From assembly GCF_030127145.1 (NCBI RefSeq), contig NZ_CP126158.1, forward strand, positions 2,046,001 to 2,110,000: a stretch of 64,000 nt of DNA. Reading direction: 5' to 3'. The DNA is from Halobaculum halobium. Its GTDB lineage: Archaea > Halobacteriota > Halobacteria > Halobacteriales > Haloferacaceae. Position 1 is the stretch's first letter; each line of letters starts with the position of its first letter. Position numbers and translations under genes: made by a program. The notes beneath the pieces were generated by a model that was given only the letters and a program-made list of their open reading frames with translations, was not told the DNA's origin and searched no databases. Shown here piece after piece: positions 36,838-45,573 of this stretch.

Positions 36838-37698
36838 TCAGGCGTCGCCGTACGGGTCCGCGTCGAGCGTGTCGTGGTTCCACGTCAGATCGAAGTAGCG
36901 ACCCAGCCCCGCGACGAACGAGTGGTTCTCGGTCACCGCGGCCTGTCGCTTGTGTAGCGGGACGTTCTCCTCCTCGACGAGGAGCACCGCGTCACCGGAG
37001 TCGTACTCCAAGCTAGGGTCGATGAGCGTTCCGCGCCAAGGGAGTCGTGTCGCGCTGAAGCGATACTCGACTGCGGGATATTCCGCACGGAGATACTCCA
37101 CCGTCTCTCGTTGGATCGATCTGTTCTCTGTTTCGAGGAGATCCGGATCGAGAAACAGGATTCGGAGTTCACAGTCTCGTTCGTAGGCGTCCGCGAACGC
37201 GGGTTCGATTGCCTCGAAGTACTCGAAACTCTTCGTGATGATCCGAATTTCTTGCTGCGCGTCCGCGTATAACGTCCGGGTCTCGCGCTCGCTCGGGTCA
37301 CCGACATCGACGACGTGAAAGAGCTCCTCCGTCGGAGAGATGTCCTCGCTGGCCTGCTCGTACAATGGGCCGAACGCTGCGACGAACTCCTCACGGGTGT
37401 CTTCGATCTGTGCCCGGTCGGTCTCGTAGGTCTGTCGGCGGTTCTCGATCGCCCGGTCGAGGATCTCCTCGGGCGACTTGGGTTGGTACTGTTTCGGCCG
37501 ACCGGGGATAACCTTGAGGTACCCCAGATCGGCCAACTCATCGAGGACGCCGTAGATTCGTGCCTTGGGGATCCCGGTTGCCTCGGAGAGATCCGGTGCC
37601 GTCGTTCGCCCCAACTCGATCAGACGTTCGAGCGCCTGCTCCTCGTACTCCGTCAGATCGAGTGGATCGAGAAGCGCGTCCCTGTCGCGGCTGCTCAT
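36838..37698 (-). CDS. trmB: TrmB-family sugar-responsive transcriptional regulator
   Basis: 286 aa from the ATG at 37698 (MSSRDRDALLDPLDLTEYEE); the longer frame lacks conservation. The N terminus is the TrmB winged helix with YEEQALERLIELGRTTAPDL, ATGIPKARIYGVLDEL and DLGYLKVIPGRPKQYQP. A coiled helix (SPEEILDRAIENRRQTY) leads to a C-terminal sensor domain with phospholipase-D-like fold (EIRIITKSFEYFE, LRILFLDPDLLE). Known TrmB proteins bind glucose or maltodextrin and bind TACT-N8-GAGTA-type palindromes. The three matching sites in this window, one 99 bp upstream in the divergent gene start, point to autoregulation and control of nucleotide-sugar genes. The name is by family; true orthology to Halobacterium TrmB is not shown. 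Confidence 0.8.
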   Translation of the reverse strand: MSSRDRDALLDPLDLTEYEEQALERLIELGRTTAPDLSEATGIPKARIYGVLDELADLGYLKVIPGRPKQYQPKSPEEILDRAIENRRQTYETDRAQIEDTREEFVAAFGPLYEQASEDISPTEELFHVVDVGDPSERETRTLYADAQQEIRIITKSFEYFEAIEPAFADAYERDCELRILFLDPDLLETENRSIQRETVEYLRAEYPAVEYRFSATRLPWRGTLIDPSLEYDSGDAVLLVEEENVPLHKRQAAVTENHSFVAGLGRYFDLTWNHDTLDADPYGDA

Positions 37699-37796
37699 AC
37701 CAACCGTATGCGCGTCCGATTGATAAGCCACGGCGGTCGATGCTCGTTCTCACGATCGGTTTTCGCTCCGATAGCTTCATATCGGTGGCGTCTGCA

Positions 37797-37817
37797 GTTA
37801 CTCACAAGATGAGTAAC
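37797..37817. promoter_or_regulatory. TrmB-type operator palindrome, copy 3 (overlaps a start codon)
   Basis: GTTACTCA-N5-TGAGTAAC with spacer CAAGA. It differs from the other two sites only in the spacer, and the ATG at 37809 lies within it. A TATA-like TTCATATC lies at about 37775-37782. It lies between the divergent trmB-like gene and a small gene, so one bound regulator could control both. Confidence 0.72.
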
Positions 37818-37943
37818 TCAACGCGGGACGATGATCACCTCCACGATCTCGAGGACGGTGCGGGCTGCACAGAGATCTGGGAGAAGCTCAGCGAACAGCG
37901 TGAGGAGGCGGCACAGACAACGGACCGCAGCCAGGACGACTAG
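37809..37943 (+). CDS. Small acidic conserved-looking protein (44 aa)
   Basis: A 44-aa protein (MSNSTRDDDHLHDLEDGAG, then CTEIWEKLSEQREEAAQ and an acidic tail). It has one Cys in GCTEIWE. Strong acidic composition and the operator overlapping its start codon support a real gene. Haloarchaeal genomes hold other small proteins with a DLxDGxGCTEIWExLSxxR pattern as I remember, of unknown function. It lies 56 bp before the first GlmU-like gene and may share its transcript. Confidence 0.6.
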   Translation: MSNSTRDDDHLHDLEDGAGCTEIWEKLSEQREEAAQTTDRSQDD

Positions 37944-37999
37944 AGCCGTCGGTGTTGCGGGTGCGAAAGACACAGTAGTCCGCTCACGAGTTCACGGGT

Positions 38000-39193
38000 A
38001 TGTCAATTGATTCCGCAGTCGTCCTCGCAGCTGGCGAGGGCCAACGACTCAGGCCGCTCACGAAGTATCGACCGAAGCCGATGCTCCCGGCCGCGAATCG
38101 GCCGATCTTAGAGTACGTCTTCGACGCGCTGATCGACGCCGGGATCGACGACCTCCACGTCGTCGTCGGCTACGAGGGCGACCGGGTGCAGAACCACTTC
38201 GGGCCGACTTATCGAAACCGCACGATCACGTACCACACCCAAGAGAAGCAACTCGGAAGCGGACATGCGCTTCTCCAAGCGCGTGACGCACTCGATGGTG
38301 ACTTCCTCGTCGTCAACGGTGACGAGGTTGTCGACACAGAGACGATTGTGGCAGTCGTCGACGCGCACTCGGCGGAGGATATCTGCACCCTCGCGATTGT
38401 CGAGTCGGCCGAAGCACCGATGTACGGTGCCGTCACACTCGACGGATCAACTGTGACCGAACTCATCGAAAAGCCGGGGACGGGATCCTATCGCCTGCTT
38501 AACGCGGGCGTGTACGCGTTCGGCCCCTCGTTCTTTTCGACCGTCGAGAACGTCGAGCGGACGGACGGCGAACTCGGGCTCACTGAGGGCATCTCTGCCG
38601 TGATCGACCGCGGTGGCCACGTCCGCGGCGTCACGGCCAATGGCCTCCACTCTGAGGTGACCTATCCGTGGGACCTCACCGCCCTCGCCAGCACACTGCT
38701 TGCGGACGGTCGGGTCGACGAACCCGAGACCACTCCGGGCGTGTACGTCGCCGACTCCGCGTCGATCGCCGACACCGCCGACCTGTATGGGCCGGTCGTC
38801 ATCGGCTCCGACACCGTGGTCGAACCCGGCGCAGTCGTCGGTCCCGACGTTGCGGTCGGTCCCAACACGAGTGTCGAAGCGGGTGCGGTTGTGCGTCGGT
38901 CGGTCCTCGACACCGACACGCGCGTTGGCGCGAACGCGACCGTCGTCGACTCGATCACGGGACAGGGCGCAGAGATCGAGGCCGGTGCGACCGCTCCAGG
39001 CGGCCCTGCAGACGTGCGCGTGAGCGACCGCGTCCACGAAAACGAGCGCCTCGGATGCGTCCTCGCCGACCGAGCGCGCCTCGGCGGAGGGGCGACGGTC
39101 TCACCCGGCTTGCTCGTCGGTCCGGGTGCCGATATCGCCGCAGGTGTCACTCTTCGTCGCAATGTCGACGAGAACGCGGAGGTGCAGGGCTGA
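38000..39193 (+). CDS. GlmU-like sugar nucleotidyltransferase with beta-helix domain
   Basis: A 397-aa protein. The N-terminal nucleotidyltransferase domain has VVLAAGEGQRLRPLTKYRPK (the G-X-G-x-R-x3-T-x2-P-K signature), VVNGDEVVD (metal Asp), EKPGTGSYRLLNAGVYAF. The C-terminal left-handed beta-helix has many hexapeptide repeats (VVIGSDTVVEPGAVVGPDVA) from residue ~240. By family it makes UDP-GlcNAc (and possibly acetylates GlcN-1-P) or a similar nucleotide sugar. It shares a 1-base TGATG junction with glmS. The paralogue at 41051 has a slightly different sugar-binding sequence, so the two may serve different sugars. Confidence 0.85.
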   Translation: MSIDSAVVLAAGEGQRLRPLTKYRPKPMLPAANRPILEYVFDALIDAGIDDLHVVVGYEGDRVQNHFGPTYRNRTITYHTQEKQLGSGHALLQARDALDGDFLVVNGDEVVDTETIVAVVDAHSAEDICTLAIVESAEAPMYGAVTLDGSTVTELIEKPGTGSYRLLNAGVYAFGPSFFSTVENVERTDGELGLTEGISAVIDRGGHVRGVTANGLHSEVTYPWDLTALASTLLADGRVDEPETTPGVYVADSASIADTADLYGPVVIGSDTVVEPGAVVGPDVAVGPNTSVEAGAVVRRSVLDTDTRVGANATVVDSITGQGAEIEAGATAPGGPADVRVSDRVHENERLGCVLADRARLGGGATVSPGLLVGPGADIAAGVTLRRNVDENAEVQG

Positions 39194-40998
39194 TGTGCGG
39201 GATCATTGGCTGTGTCGGACACGGGGACGACACACTCGATGTCGTGCTTGACGGCTTGGAGACGTTGGAGTACCGCGGCTACGATTCGGCGGGGGTCGCA
39301 CTCGCCGGCGACGAGATCGATGTGGAGAAGAAGGAAGGGCGGCTCGAAGCGCTCCGCGAGGAGATCGCCACACGTGACGGGACCCCCTCCGGCGACATCG
39401 GGATCGGCCACACGCGCTGGAGCACACACGGCCCGCCGACGGACGCGAACGCCCACCCGCACACCGACGAGTCCGGCCGGGTCGCGGTCGTTCACAACGG
39501 GATCATCGAGAACTATCAGTCGCTGCGCGACGAACTCGAGGCGGAGGGCGTCACCTTCACCAGCGACACCGACACGGAGGTCATCCCGCACCTCTTGGCC
39601 GCCTACCTCGACACTGAGTTGGATGTCGAGGCGGCGTTCCGTCGGACGCTCGACCGAATCGAGGGCAGCTACGCGATCGCGGCGGTCGTCGCCGGCGACG
39701 ATCGGATCTTCGCGACGCGCAACGACTCCCCGCTCGTCCTCGGGGTCGGCGAGGGACGGTACTACCTCGCGAGCGACGTTCCCGCGTTCCTCGAACACAC
39801 GCGCGACGTCGTGTATCTCGATGACGGCGACGTCGCGGTCATCGACGCCGACGGATGGCGCGTCTCCGACCGTGACGGCCAGCCCGTCGAGAAAGACGTG
39901 TCCACCGTCTCCTGGAGCGCCGAGCAGACCGGCAAGAGCGGCTACGACCACTACATGCTCAAGGAGATCCACGAGCAGCCGACGGCCCTCCGGCAGGGGC
40001 TCAGTGGTCGACTCGACGAACTCTCCGGACAGGTCACCGTCGAGGAACTCGACGATGTCGGTACACCCGAAACCGTCCACTTCGTCGCTTGCGGTACCTC
40101 CTATCATGCCGCGTTGTATGGGGTCGAACTGTTCCGCGAGGCCGGCGTGCCCGCACAGGCGTTCCTCGCCAGCGAGTACGCGACTGGTCCCGCGCCGGTT
40201 CCGGAGGACGGTCTCGTCGTCGGCGTCACCCAAAGCGGTGAGACGGCTGATACTCTCTCGGCGCTTCGAGAGGCCCAGGGGCGAGGTGCAGAGACACTCG
40301 CAGTGACGAACGTCGTGGGTAGCACGGCCGCCCGCGAGTGCGACCACGCGCTGTACATCCGCTCGGGGCCGGAAATCGGCGTCGCCGCGACGAAGACGTT
40401 CTCTTCGCAGCTCACGGCGTTGAACCTCCTCGCGGAGACACTCACCGACGGTGCCGCAGGCTCTCGCGATCTCGTCGGTGCGCTCCGGGATGTCCCGGGC
40501 GACATTCAACAGGTGCTCGACGAGACGACCGCGGAAGCGATCGTCGACGAGTACCGGGATCACGAATCGTTCTTCTTCATCGGCCGCGGCCTGCACTTCC
40601 CGGTCGCACTGGAGGGTGCCTTGAAATTCAAGGAGATCACCTACGAGCACGCGGAGGGGTTCGCCGCGGGCGAGTTGAAACACGGTCCGCTCGCGCTCGT
40701 CACACGGAACACGCCGGTGTTCGCGATCGTCACCGGCGACGACGAGCGCGCTCGCAAGACTATCGGGAACGTGAAAGAGGTCGAGGCTCGCGACGCGCCT
40801 GTGATCGCAGTTACTGACGGGCAGTCCGATGTGGAGCGGTACGCTGACCACGTGCTCGAGATCCCCGAGACGCATCCACGGACCGCGCCGATGCTCGCGA
40901 ACGTCCAGCTCCAACTCGTCGCCTACCACATGGCCGACCGGTTGGGGCGCTCCATCGACAAGCCGCGCAACCTCGCGAAGAGTGTCACCGTTGAGTGA
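39193..40998 (+). CDS. glmS: Glutamine-fructose-6-phosphate aminotransferase
   Basis: 601 aa from the ATG at 39193; the codon after Met is the catalytic Cys (MCGIIGCVGHGDD). The N-terminal Ntn glutaminase domain has LEYRGYDSAGVAL, HTRWSTHG and VHNGIIENYQSLRDEL. The C-terminal SIS isomerase domains have HYMLKEIHEQPTALRQGLSG, HFVACGTSYHAALYG, TQSGETADTLSALREAQGR and EHAEGFAAGELKHGPLAL, ending in the DKPRNLAKSVTVE signature. The enzyme makes glucosamine-6-phosphate from fructose-6-phosphate and glutamine, the first step to UDP-GlcNAc. Placed between two GlmU-like genes, it supplies sugars for S-layer glycans. GlmM (phosphoglucosamine mutase) is not in the window. Confidence 0.96.
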   Translation: MCGIIGCVGHGDDTLDVVLDGLETLEYRGYDSAGVALAGDEIDVEKKEGRLEALREEIATRDGTPSGDIGIGHTRWSTHGPPTDANAHPHTDESGRVAVVHNGIIENYQSLRDELEAEGVTFTSDTDTEVIPHLLAAYLDTELDVEAAFRRTLDRIEGSYAIAAVVAGDDRIFATRNDSPLVLGVGEGRYYLASDVPAFLEHTRDVVYLDDGDVAVIDADGWRVSDRDGQPVEKDVSTVSWSAEQTGKSGYDHYMLKEIHEQPTALRQGLSGRLDELSGQVTVEELDDVGTPETVHFVACGTSYHAALYGVELFREAGVPAQAFLASEYATGPAPVPEDGLVVGVTQSGETADTLSALREAQGRGAETLAVTNVVGSTAARECDHALYIRSGPEIGVAATKTFSSQLTALNLLAETLTDGAAGSRDLVGALRDVPGDIQQVLDETTAEAIVDEYRDHESFFFIGRGLHFPVALEGALKFKEITYEHAEGFAAGELKHGPLALVTRNTPVFAIVTGDDERARKTIGNVKEVEARDAPVIAVTDGQSDVERYADHVLEIPETHPRTAPMLANVQLQLVAYHMADRLGRSIDKPRNLAKSVTVE

Positions 40999-41050
40999 AC
41001 GCCGATCGCGAACCGTAACGAGTTACCCGTAGCCGGAACCCCACTGATTC

Positions 41051-42256
41051 ATGCAAACCATCATTCTCGCTGCCGGACAGGGAACCAGAATGCGTCCCCT
41101 GACGGACCGCAGACCCAAGCCGATGCTGCCAGTCGCGGGTAAGCCCTTGGTTGCACACACGGCGGAAGCCGCTGTCGCGGCCGGCGCCAGCGAACTGGTG
41201 ATCGTCGTCGGCTACGAGGCGGACGATGTCCGCACGTACTTCCGAGAAGAATTCGCAGGTGTCCCCGTCTCGTTTGCCGAGCAGCCCGAGCAACGCGGCA
41301 CGGCCGACGCCGTTCGGGCGGGCGCATCATATCTCGACGACGGCCCATTCGCTGTCCTCAACGGTGATGCGCTGTACGACCACGACTCGTTAGTGACACT
41401 GTACGAGTCGGCACCAGCGGTCGGGTCGTTTCGTGTCGACAATCCCAGCGCCTACGGTGTCCTCCATACGGACGAGACTCCCGATGGTACTCGTGTGACT
41501 GGTGTGACCGAGAAGCCCGCAGACCCGCCTTCCAATCTGATCAACACCGGTGCGTACGTCTTCCCCGCTGAGGCACACGACTGGCTCGATGTCGGCGAAA
41601 GCGAACGTGGTGAGCTCGAATTGACGGATGTCCTCGAACGCGCCTGCGAGGAGACGACCGTTTCGGCGGTCCCGTTCGACCGCTGGCTCGACGTTGGTCG
41701 CCCGTGGGAACTGCTCGAGGCGAACGAGTGGAAGCTCGACGAACTGGAGCGTCGGATCGACGGCGACGTGCACGAGGACGCCGACCTCCGCGGCGCGGTC
41801 GTCGTCGAGGCTGGTGTGGAGATCGATTCGGGCGTCGTGATCGAGGGTCCTGCGCTGATCCGGTCGGGTGCGAGTGTGGGACCGAACGCGTACGTGCGCG
41901 GGCGAACACTAATCAGTTCTGACGCGACGGTCGGTCACAGCGTCGAGGTGAAAAACAGCGTGCTGATGGAGGGTGCCACCGTGGGTCACCTCTCATATGT
42001 CGGTGACAGTATACTCGGTCGCGACGTGAACTTCGGTGCGGGGACAACTGTCGCGAACCTGCGTCACGACGACGAGGACGTTCGGACGCTCGTCAAGGGT
42101 GAGGTCGTCTCGACCGGACGCCGGAAGTATGGTGTTGTCTGTGGGGACGGTGTGAAGACCGGTATCCAGACGAGTTTGAACGCAGGTGTGAAACTGGGAT
42201 CGGATGCGCGAACCAGTCCTAACGAACCGGTCTTGCGGGATCGGACGGATGAGTAA
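41051..42256 (+). CDS. GlmU-like sugar nucleotidyltransferase/acetyltransferase
   Basis: A 401-aa protein. It has IILAAGQGTRMRPLTDRRPK, LVIVVGYEADDVRTYF, AVLNGDALYD and EKPADPPSNLINTGAYVFP in the nucleotidyltransferase domain, and a C-terminal beta-helix with VVIEGPALIRSGASVGPNAY, VKNSVLMEGATVGHLSYVGD and the FGAGTTVANLRHD segment, which resembles the acetyltransferase active site of GlmU and archaeal bifunctional enzymes. It probably is the bifunctional UDP-GlcNAc pyrophosphorylase/GlcN-1-P acetyltransferase. It lies 52 bp after glmS, on the same strand, and 433 bp before the S-layer gene. Confidence 0.87.
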   Translation: MQTIILAAGQGTRMRPLTDRRPKPMLPVAGKPLVAHTAEAAVAAGASELVIVVGYEADDVRTYFREEFAGVPVSFAEQPEQRGTADAVRAGASYLDDGPFAVLNGDALYDHDSLVTLYESAPAVGSFRVDNPSAYGVLHTDETPDGTRVTGVTEKPADPPSNLINTGAYVFPAEAHDWLDVGESERGELELTDVLERACEETTVSAVPFDRWLDVGRPWELLEANEWKLDELERRIDGDVHEDADLRGAVVVEAGVEIDSGVVIEGPALIRSGASVGPNAYVRGRTLISSDATVGHSVEVKNSVLMEGATVGHLSYVGDSILGRDVNFGAGTTVANLRHDDEDVRTLVKGEVVSTGRRKYGVVCGDGVKTGIQTSLNAGVKLGSDARTSPNEPVLRDRTDE

Positions 42257-42544
42257 GCAGTCAGACGTGACTGACTGACGAAGATATCGCTGACGACGGA
42301 GAGATTAAGACTTCAGTACCGTACGACCGCGATTCGCCTGTCGACTTCACCGACAGGGTGGACGAGATCGTGACCTGTCTCTGGGCGCGCGCGAGCCGAA
42401 ATCGGCCCGAAGTCACGAAAGAGCCCGTGGCGACTCCTCACACAATCTCCACAAAGTACTTATTCACGATTCGGCGAGAATCCCCGAAACGCCCGAATTT
42501 GGGTGTGTGAAGCGTTGACGCGCCCTCTGATTTACCACAAGACA
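42257..42544. other. Spacer between the sugar genes and the S-layer promoter
   Basis: About 290 bp with no credible gene. The first 50 bases contain short repeats (GACTGACTGACGAAG). The last part becomes AT-rich before the S-layer promoter (ACAAAGTACTTATTCACG). No terminator hairpin with T run is clear. Confidence 0.5.
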
Positions 42545-42551
42545 TTTATAA
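42545..42551 (+). promoter_or_regulatory. TATA box of the S-layer gene
   Basis: TTTATAA with A-rich BRE (ACAAGACA) directly upstream. A transcription start 24-27 bases downstream (about 42574) leaves a leader of about 115 bases, comparable with the long leader described for csg in Haloferax volcanii. Confidence 0.6.
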
Positions 42552-42584
42552 GGTCCGATGTTGGTTATGTCCGTACCCCTACCC

Positions 42585-42683
42585 ATGGTGACAGCAGAGA
42601 GTATCTCTCGTCAAGTCCGCCTCGCGGGCGTTCTGCGGCAGGCGTGGGAAAACGGTGTTGTCGCCGCTTGCAGTGCGACCTAG
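42585..42683 (+). CDS. Possible 32-codon leader ORF upstream of csg
   Basis: Inside the predicted S-layer leader an ATG at 42585 opens 32 codons (MVTAESISRQVRLAGVLRQ, then AWENGVVAACSAT) ending in TAG at 42681. The stop is 6 bases before the csg ATG, close enough for coupled translation. A stem CGCCT/AGGCG with inner CGC/GCG pairing spans 42618-42644. The csg ATG has no Shine-Dalgarno sequence in the leader. It may be a real upstream ORF that affects csg expression or a chance frame; no family is recognised. Confidence 0.3.
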   Translation: MVTAESISRQVRLAGVLRQAWENGVVAACSAT

Positions 42684-42689
42684 CAAACC

Positions 42690-45407
42690 ATGACAGAAAC
42701 AAACAACAAGATCCGCGCGCTGTTCCTAACAGCGCTGATGGTGTTCAGCGTCTTCGCTGGCACTGTCGCGTTCGCAGGTACAGCCGCTGCGGCCAACAAT
42801 GCTACAGTAACTGCCAATCCGGCAGATGCTGATGCAACTTCTACCCACACGTTCACCGTGGAGCCTAGCGGTGGTGAAGTGGGTAGTTCGCTGAACGGTA
42901 TCGTGATCGATTATAGCGTCGGTACTGCTCCGTCGTCCGTCAGTAACGTCGAGCAGAGCGACGTTACGGTCGAACTTACGGGTCCTGGTGACATCTCCAA
43001 CGATGTGAGCGGCGTCTCCGCATCCAACAACGGAGAAACCCTCACTATCTCACTCGGCGGCAGTAACTCGTTGTCCTCCGGTGACACGGTGACGGTTACC
43101 GTTGATAACGTCGAGAACCCGTCGAGCGGTAGCTCGACAGACATCGAGGTTGACCTGAACCCGCAGTCGAACGACAATCCGTCAACGGTGACGACGGCGT
43201 TCGGCAGCACGACTAACCCGAACGACAACGCTGTTGTCTACGATACAGAGGCGACCAACAACGTCGACCTCATCTACTCGGGTCAGGAGTTCAACGCGAC
43301 TGAACTTCAGGCTGACGAGGAATACGAACTCCGTTCGGTCGACGAGACCAGCGGCAACGACATCACTTCGAGCACCTTCGAAGACACTTACACCTCGAAC
43401 GGTAACGGAGAAATCATCGGTATCAGCACTGATGGTCTGGAGACCGGTGACTACTACATCGATGGTCCGGGCGTCACGGCGACGACCAACAACACCATCG
43501 AGATCGTTGAGCAGACGTTCTCGACTGAGTTCGACGCGGACTCTGTCGATAACGAGGGGTCGACCACGGTCGACCTGAACGTCAACTCCAACCGCAACAA
43601 CTTCGACGTCATCGTCGAGTCGGAAGACTTCGACTACGACGACCCGGAGCTCGAAGACATCTTCGGCGAGGGCTTCACCTACAACGTCGATGACGACGAT
43701 GAGGAGTTCGTTCTGACCGGTGTTTCGGATGACGCCGCGACGAACTTCTCGGACATCGACGAGGGTCAGTACAACTTCACCTTCACGGTCGCAGACACTG
43801 GCGTTGAGGACGACGCGTCCATCGACGTCAACAGTGTCGGCGCGGGTGAGGCTGACCTCTCGCAGGGTACCACGAGCGTCCAGCAGGGCGACTACGGTAC
43901 CTTCACCGTCACGATGAACAGCGCCGCAGAGGGCGGCGACGCAACAGTGCTCATCGGTGACGAGGACGCGGACGGCTACCAAGCGAACATCACTGTCACT
44001 GACGACGACTCAGACGGTGAGGTTACCTTCGCCTTCAACACGTACAAGGCTGGTAACACGAGCGCTACCGACGACCAGATGGTCACGCTCGTTGGCGACA
44101 GTGTTGGCGAGGACGAGATCAGCTTCGACGGCCAGTCCAGCCTGAACGACATTCTGGACACGGGCGACTACATCATCTCCGTGGGGACGAACGACGACCC
44201 CGCTGAGGTGCTCGACAGCCCGGACAACGTCGGCACGCTCGTGATTAACGAGCGTCAGACGCCCGAGCAGCAGCTCTGGCGTACGAGCACGGCTACGCTC
44301 GAAGATGTTGAGACCGCCGCTGGCGACGACGACGTCGACGCCGCCTCGGCAATCACGACCGCAGTCGAGAACGACCAGGTGACCCAGACCGACACGCTCG
44401 CGCTCGACCCCGACGGGACGAACGACGACGTGATGGTCCACCAGCTCACCGCCCCCGGCCTGTCCGGTCTGCTGGGTGCGGCCGAGTCCGGTGAGGTCAC
44501 CAGTGAGTTCACGGCTGCGCTCGACACGAGCAACACCTACGGCGACGCGAACCTGAGCGTCGTGCTCGAAGAGGAGAATCCCGGTGCAAACCAGGATCCC
44601 GCAACGCTCGACCTGAACGCTAGCGGCCTCTCCGACGCCCTGACCGTCATCGCTGACGGCGAGGGCAACTACTACGTCTTCGTCGACTACAGTTCGGTCG
44701 AAGACACTGACTACGAGGACTCGGACCTCACCTTCGAGGACGGTGACGATGTCACCGCCGACATCTCGGTGCAGGACACGCGCCTGCTCGACATCGACAC
44801 GGACGATGTCGACGGTGACGAGGCCTCCGAAGACTACTACCAGACCGCCTCGGCGAACTTCTCCGTCGAGGAGGTCGAGGGGAGCTTCAACCTGAACGAG
44901 GACGACCTCGTTGCGGTCACGGCGTCCGAGGACGCCATGGTCGAGGGCACGACGAACGTCGCGCCCGGGACGGAGTTCACCGTGCGCGTCCAGTCGACGG
45001 GCGACACGGAGCCGCGGTTCTTCGAAACCCAGACTGTGACGGTTCAGGCTGACGGGAGCTTTAACGCGACCTTCGACCTGAGCGACCAGTCCGCAGGTGA
45101 CGAGTTCACCGCAAGTGTCCGTCAGGCTGGCTTCTCGCTGAGCGAGGACGGTGTGGTTGTCGAGAGCGTCTCGACGGCAACGCCGACCGCCACCGCCACC
45201 GCCACCGCGACCGAGGGCGACGACGCCACGGAGACGGCAACCGCGACGGCAACCGCGACGGCGACTGCGACGGCCACCGAGGCTGACGACAGCACGCCGA
45301 CCGAGACCGCGACGGAGACCTCCACGTCTACGCCCGGCTTCGGCGCTGTGCTGGCAGTCATCGCCCTCATCGGCGCTGCGCTGCTGGCAGTCCGCCGCGA
45401 CAACTAA
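42690..45407 (+). CDS. csg: S-layer (cell-surface) glycoprotein with PGF-CTERM
   Basis: A 905-aa secreted precursor. The N-terminal signal MTETNNKIRALFLTALMVFS continues to a cut near AAA-AN at residue 34. The mature protein is very acidic, rich in D, T and S, with beta-sandwich-like repeats and about eleven N-X-S/T sites for AglB glycosylation (for example NAT, NFT, NIT, NLS). A Thr/Ala/Glu-rich stretch at residues ~830-880, built from TATATA repeats, is the O-glycosylated spacer of Haloferax-type proteins. The end PGFGAVLAVIALIGAALLAV plus RRDN is a textbook PGF-CTERM, cut and lipid-modified by archaeosortase A, whose gene lies 166 bp downstream. The neighbouring sugar genes feed its glycosylation. 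Confidence 0.95.
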   Translation: MTETNNKIRALFLTALMVFSVFAGTVAFAGTAAAANNATVTANPADADATSTHTFTVEPSGGEVGSSLNGIVIDYSVGTAPSSVSNVEQSDVTVELTGPGDISNDVSGVSASNNGETLTISLGGSNSLSSGDTVTVTVDNVENPSSGSSTDIEVDLNPQSNDNPSTVTTAFGSTTNPNDNAVVYDTEATNNVDLIYSGQEFNATELQADEEYELRSVDETSGNDITSSTFEDTYTSNGNGEIIGISTDGLETGDYYIDGPGVTATTNNTIEIVEQTFSTEFDADSVDNEGSTTVDLNVNSNRNNFDVIVESEDFDYDDPELEDIFGEGFTYNVDDDDEEFVLTGVSDDAATNFSDIDEGQYNFTFTVADTGVEDDASIDVNSVGAGEADLSQGTTSVQQGDYGTFTVTMNSAAEGGDATVLIGDEDADGYQANITVTDDDSDGEVTFAFNTYKAGNTSATDDQMVTLVGDSVGEDEISFDGQSSLNDILDTGDYIISVGTNDDPAEVLDSPDNVGTLVINERQTPEQQLWRTSTATLEDVETAAGDDDVDAASAITTAVENDQVTQTDTLALDPDGTNDDVMVHQLTAPGLSGLLGAAESGEVTSEFTAALDTSNTYGDANLSVVLEEENPGANQDPATLDLNASGLSDALTVIADGEGNYYVFVDYSSVEDTDYEDSDLTFEDGDDVTADISVQDTRLLDIDTDDVDGDEASEDYYQTASANFSVEEVEGSFNLNEDDLVAVTASEDAMVEGTTNVAPGTEFTVRVQSTGDTEPRFFETQTVTVQADGSFNATFDLSDQSAGDEFTASVRQAGFSLSEDGVVVESVSTATPTATATATATEGDDATETATATATATATATATEADDSTPTETATETSTSTPGFGAVLAVIALIGAALLAVRRDN

Positions 45408-45440
45408 CTAACCACGACTGACCGGCCGTAACCCGGTCAC

Positions 45441-45466
45441 GTCCGCTTCACGCGGACCCTTTCTTT
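45441..45466 (+). terminator. Hairpin and T-rich terminator of csg
   Basis: GTCCGC-TTCAC-GCGGAC (6-bp stem, 5-base loop) followed by CCTTTCTTT, 33 bases after the stop codon. It fits a strong terminator for a highly expressed gene and separates csg from artA. Confidence 0.55.
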
Positions 45467-45573
45467 CGACGCGCCCACACCGACCAGCGACGGCGCCGTC
45501 GATGGATACGGCTCGGCGCTCTCGACACACGAGACGACAAGGGCTTTACCCGACAGCGCCGATCCACGAACGA

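Noticed and set aside
45180-45300. Tandem-repeat array (ACGGCAACCGCG-like units), considered as CRISPR or satellite
   Set aside because: It encodes the Thr/Ala-rich spacer of the S-layer protein in frame, with no spacers. No CRISPR array is visible in the window.
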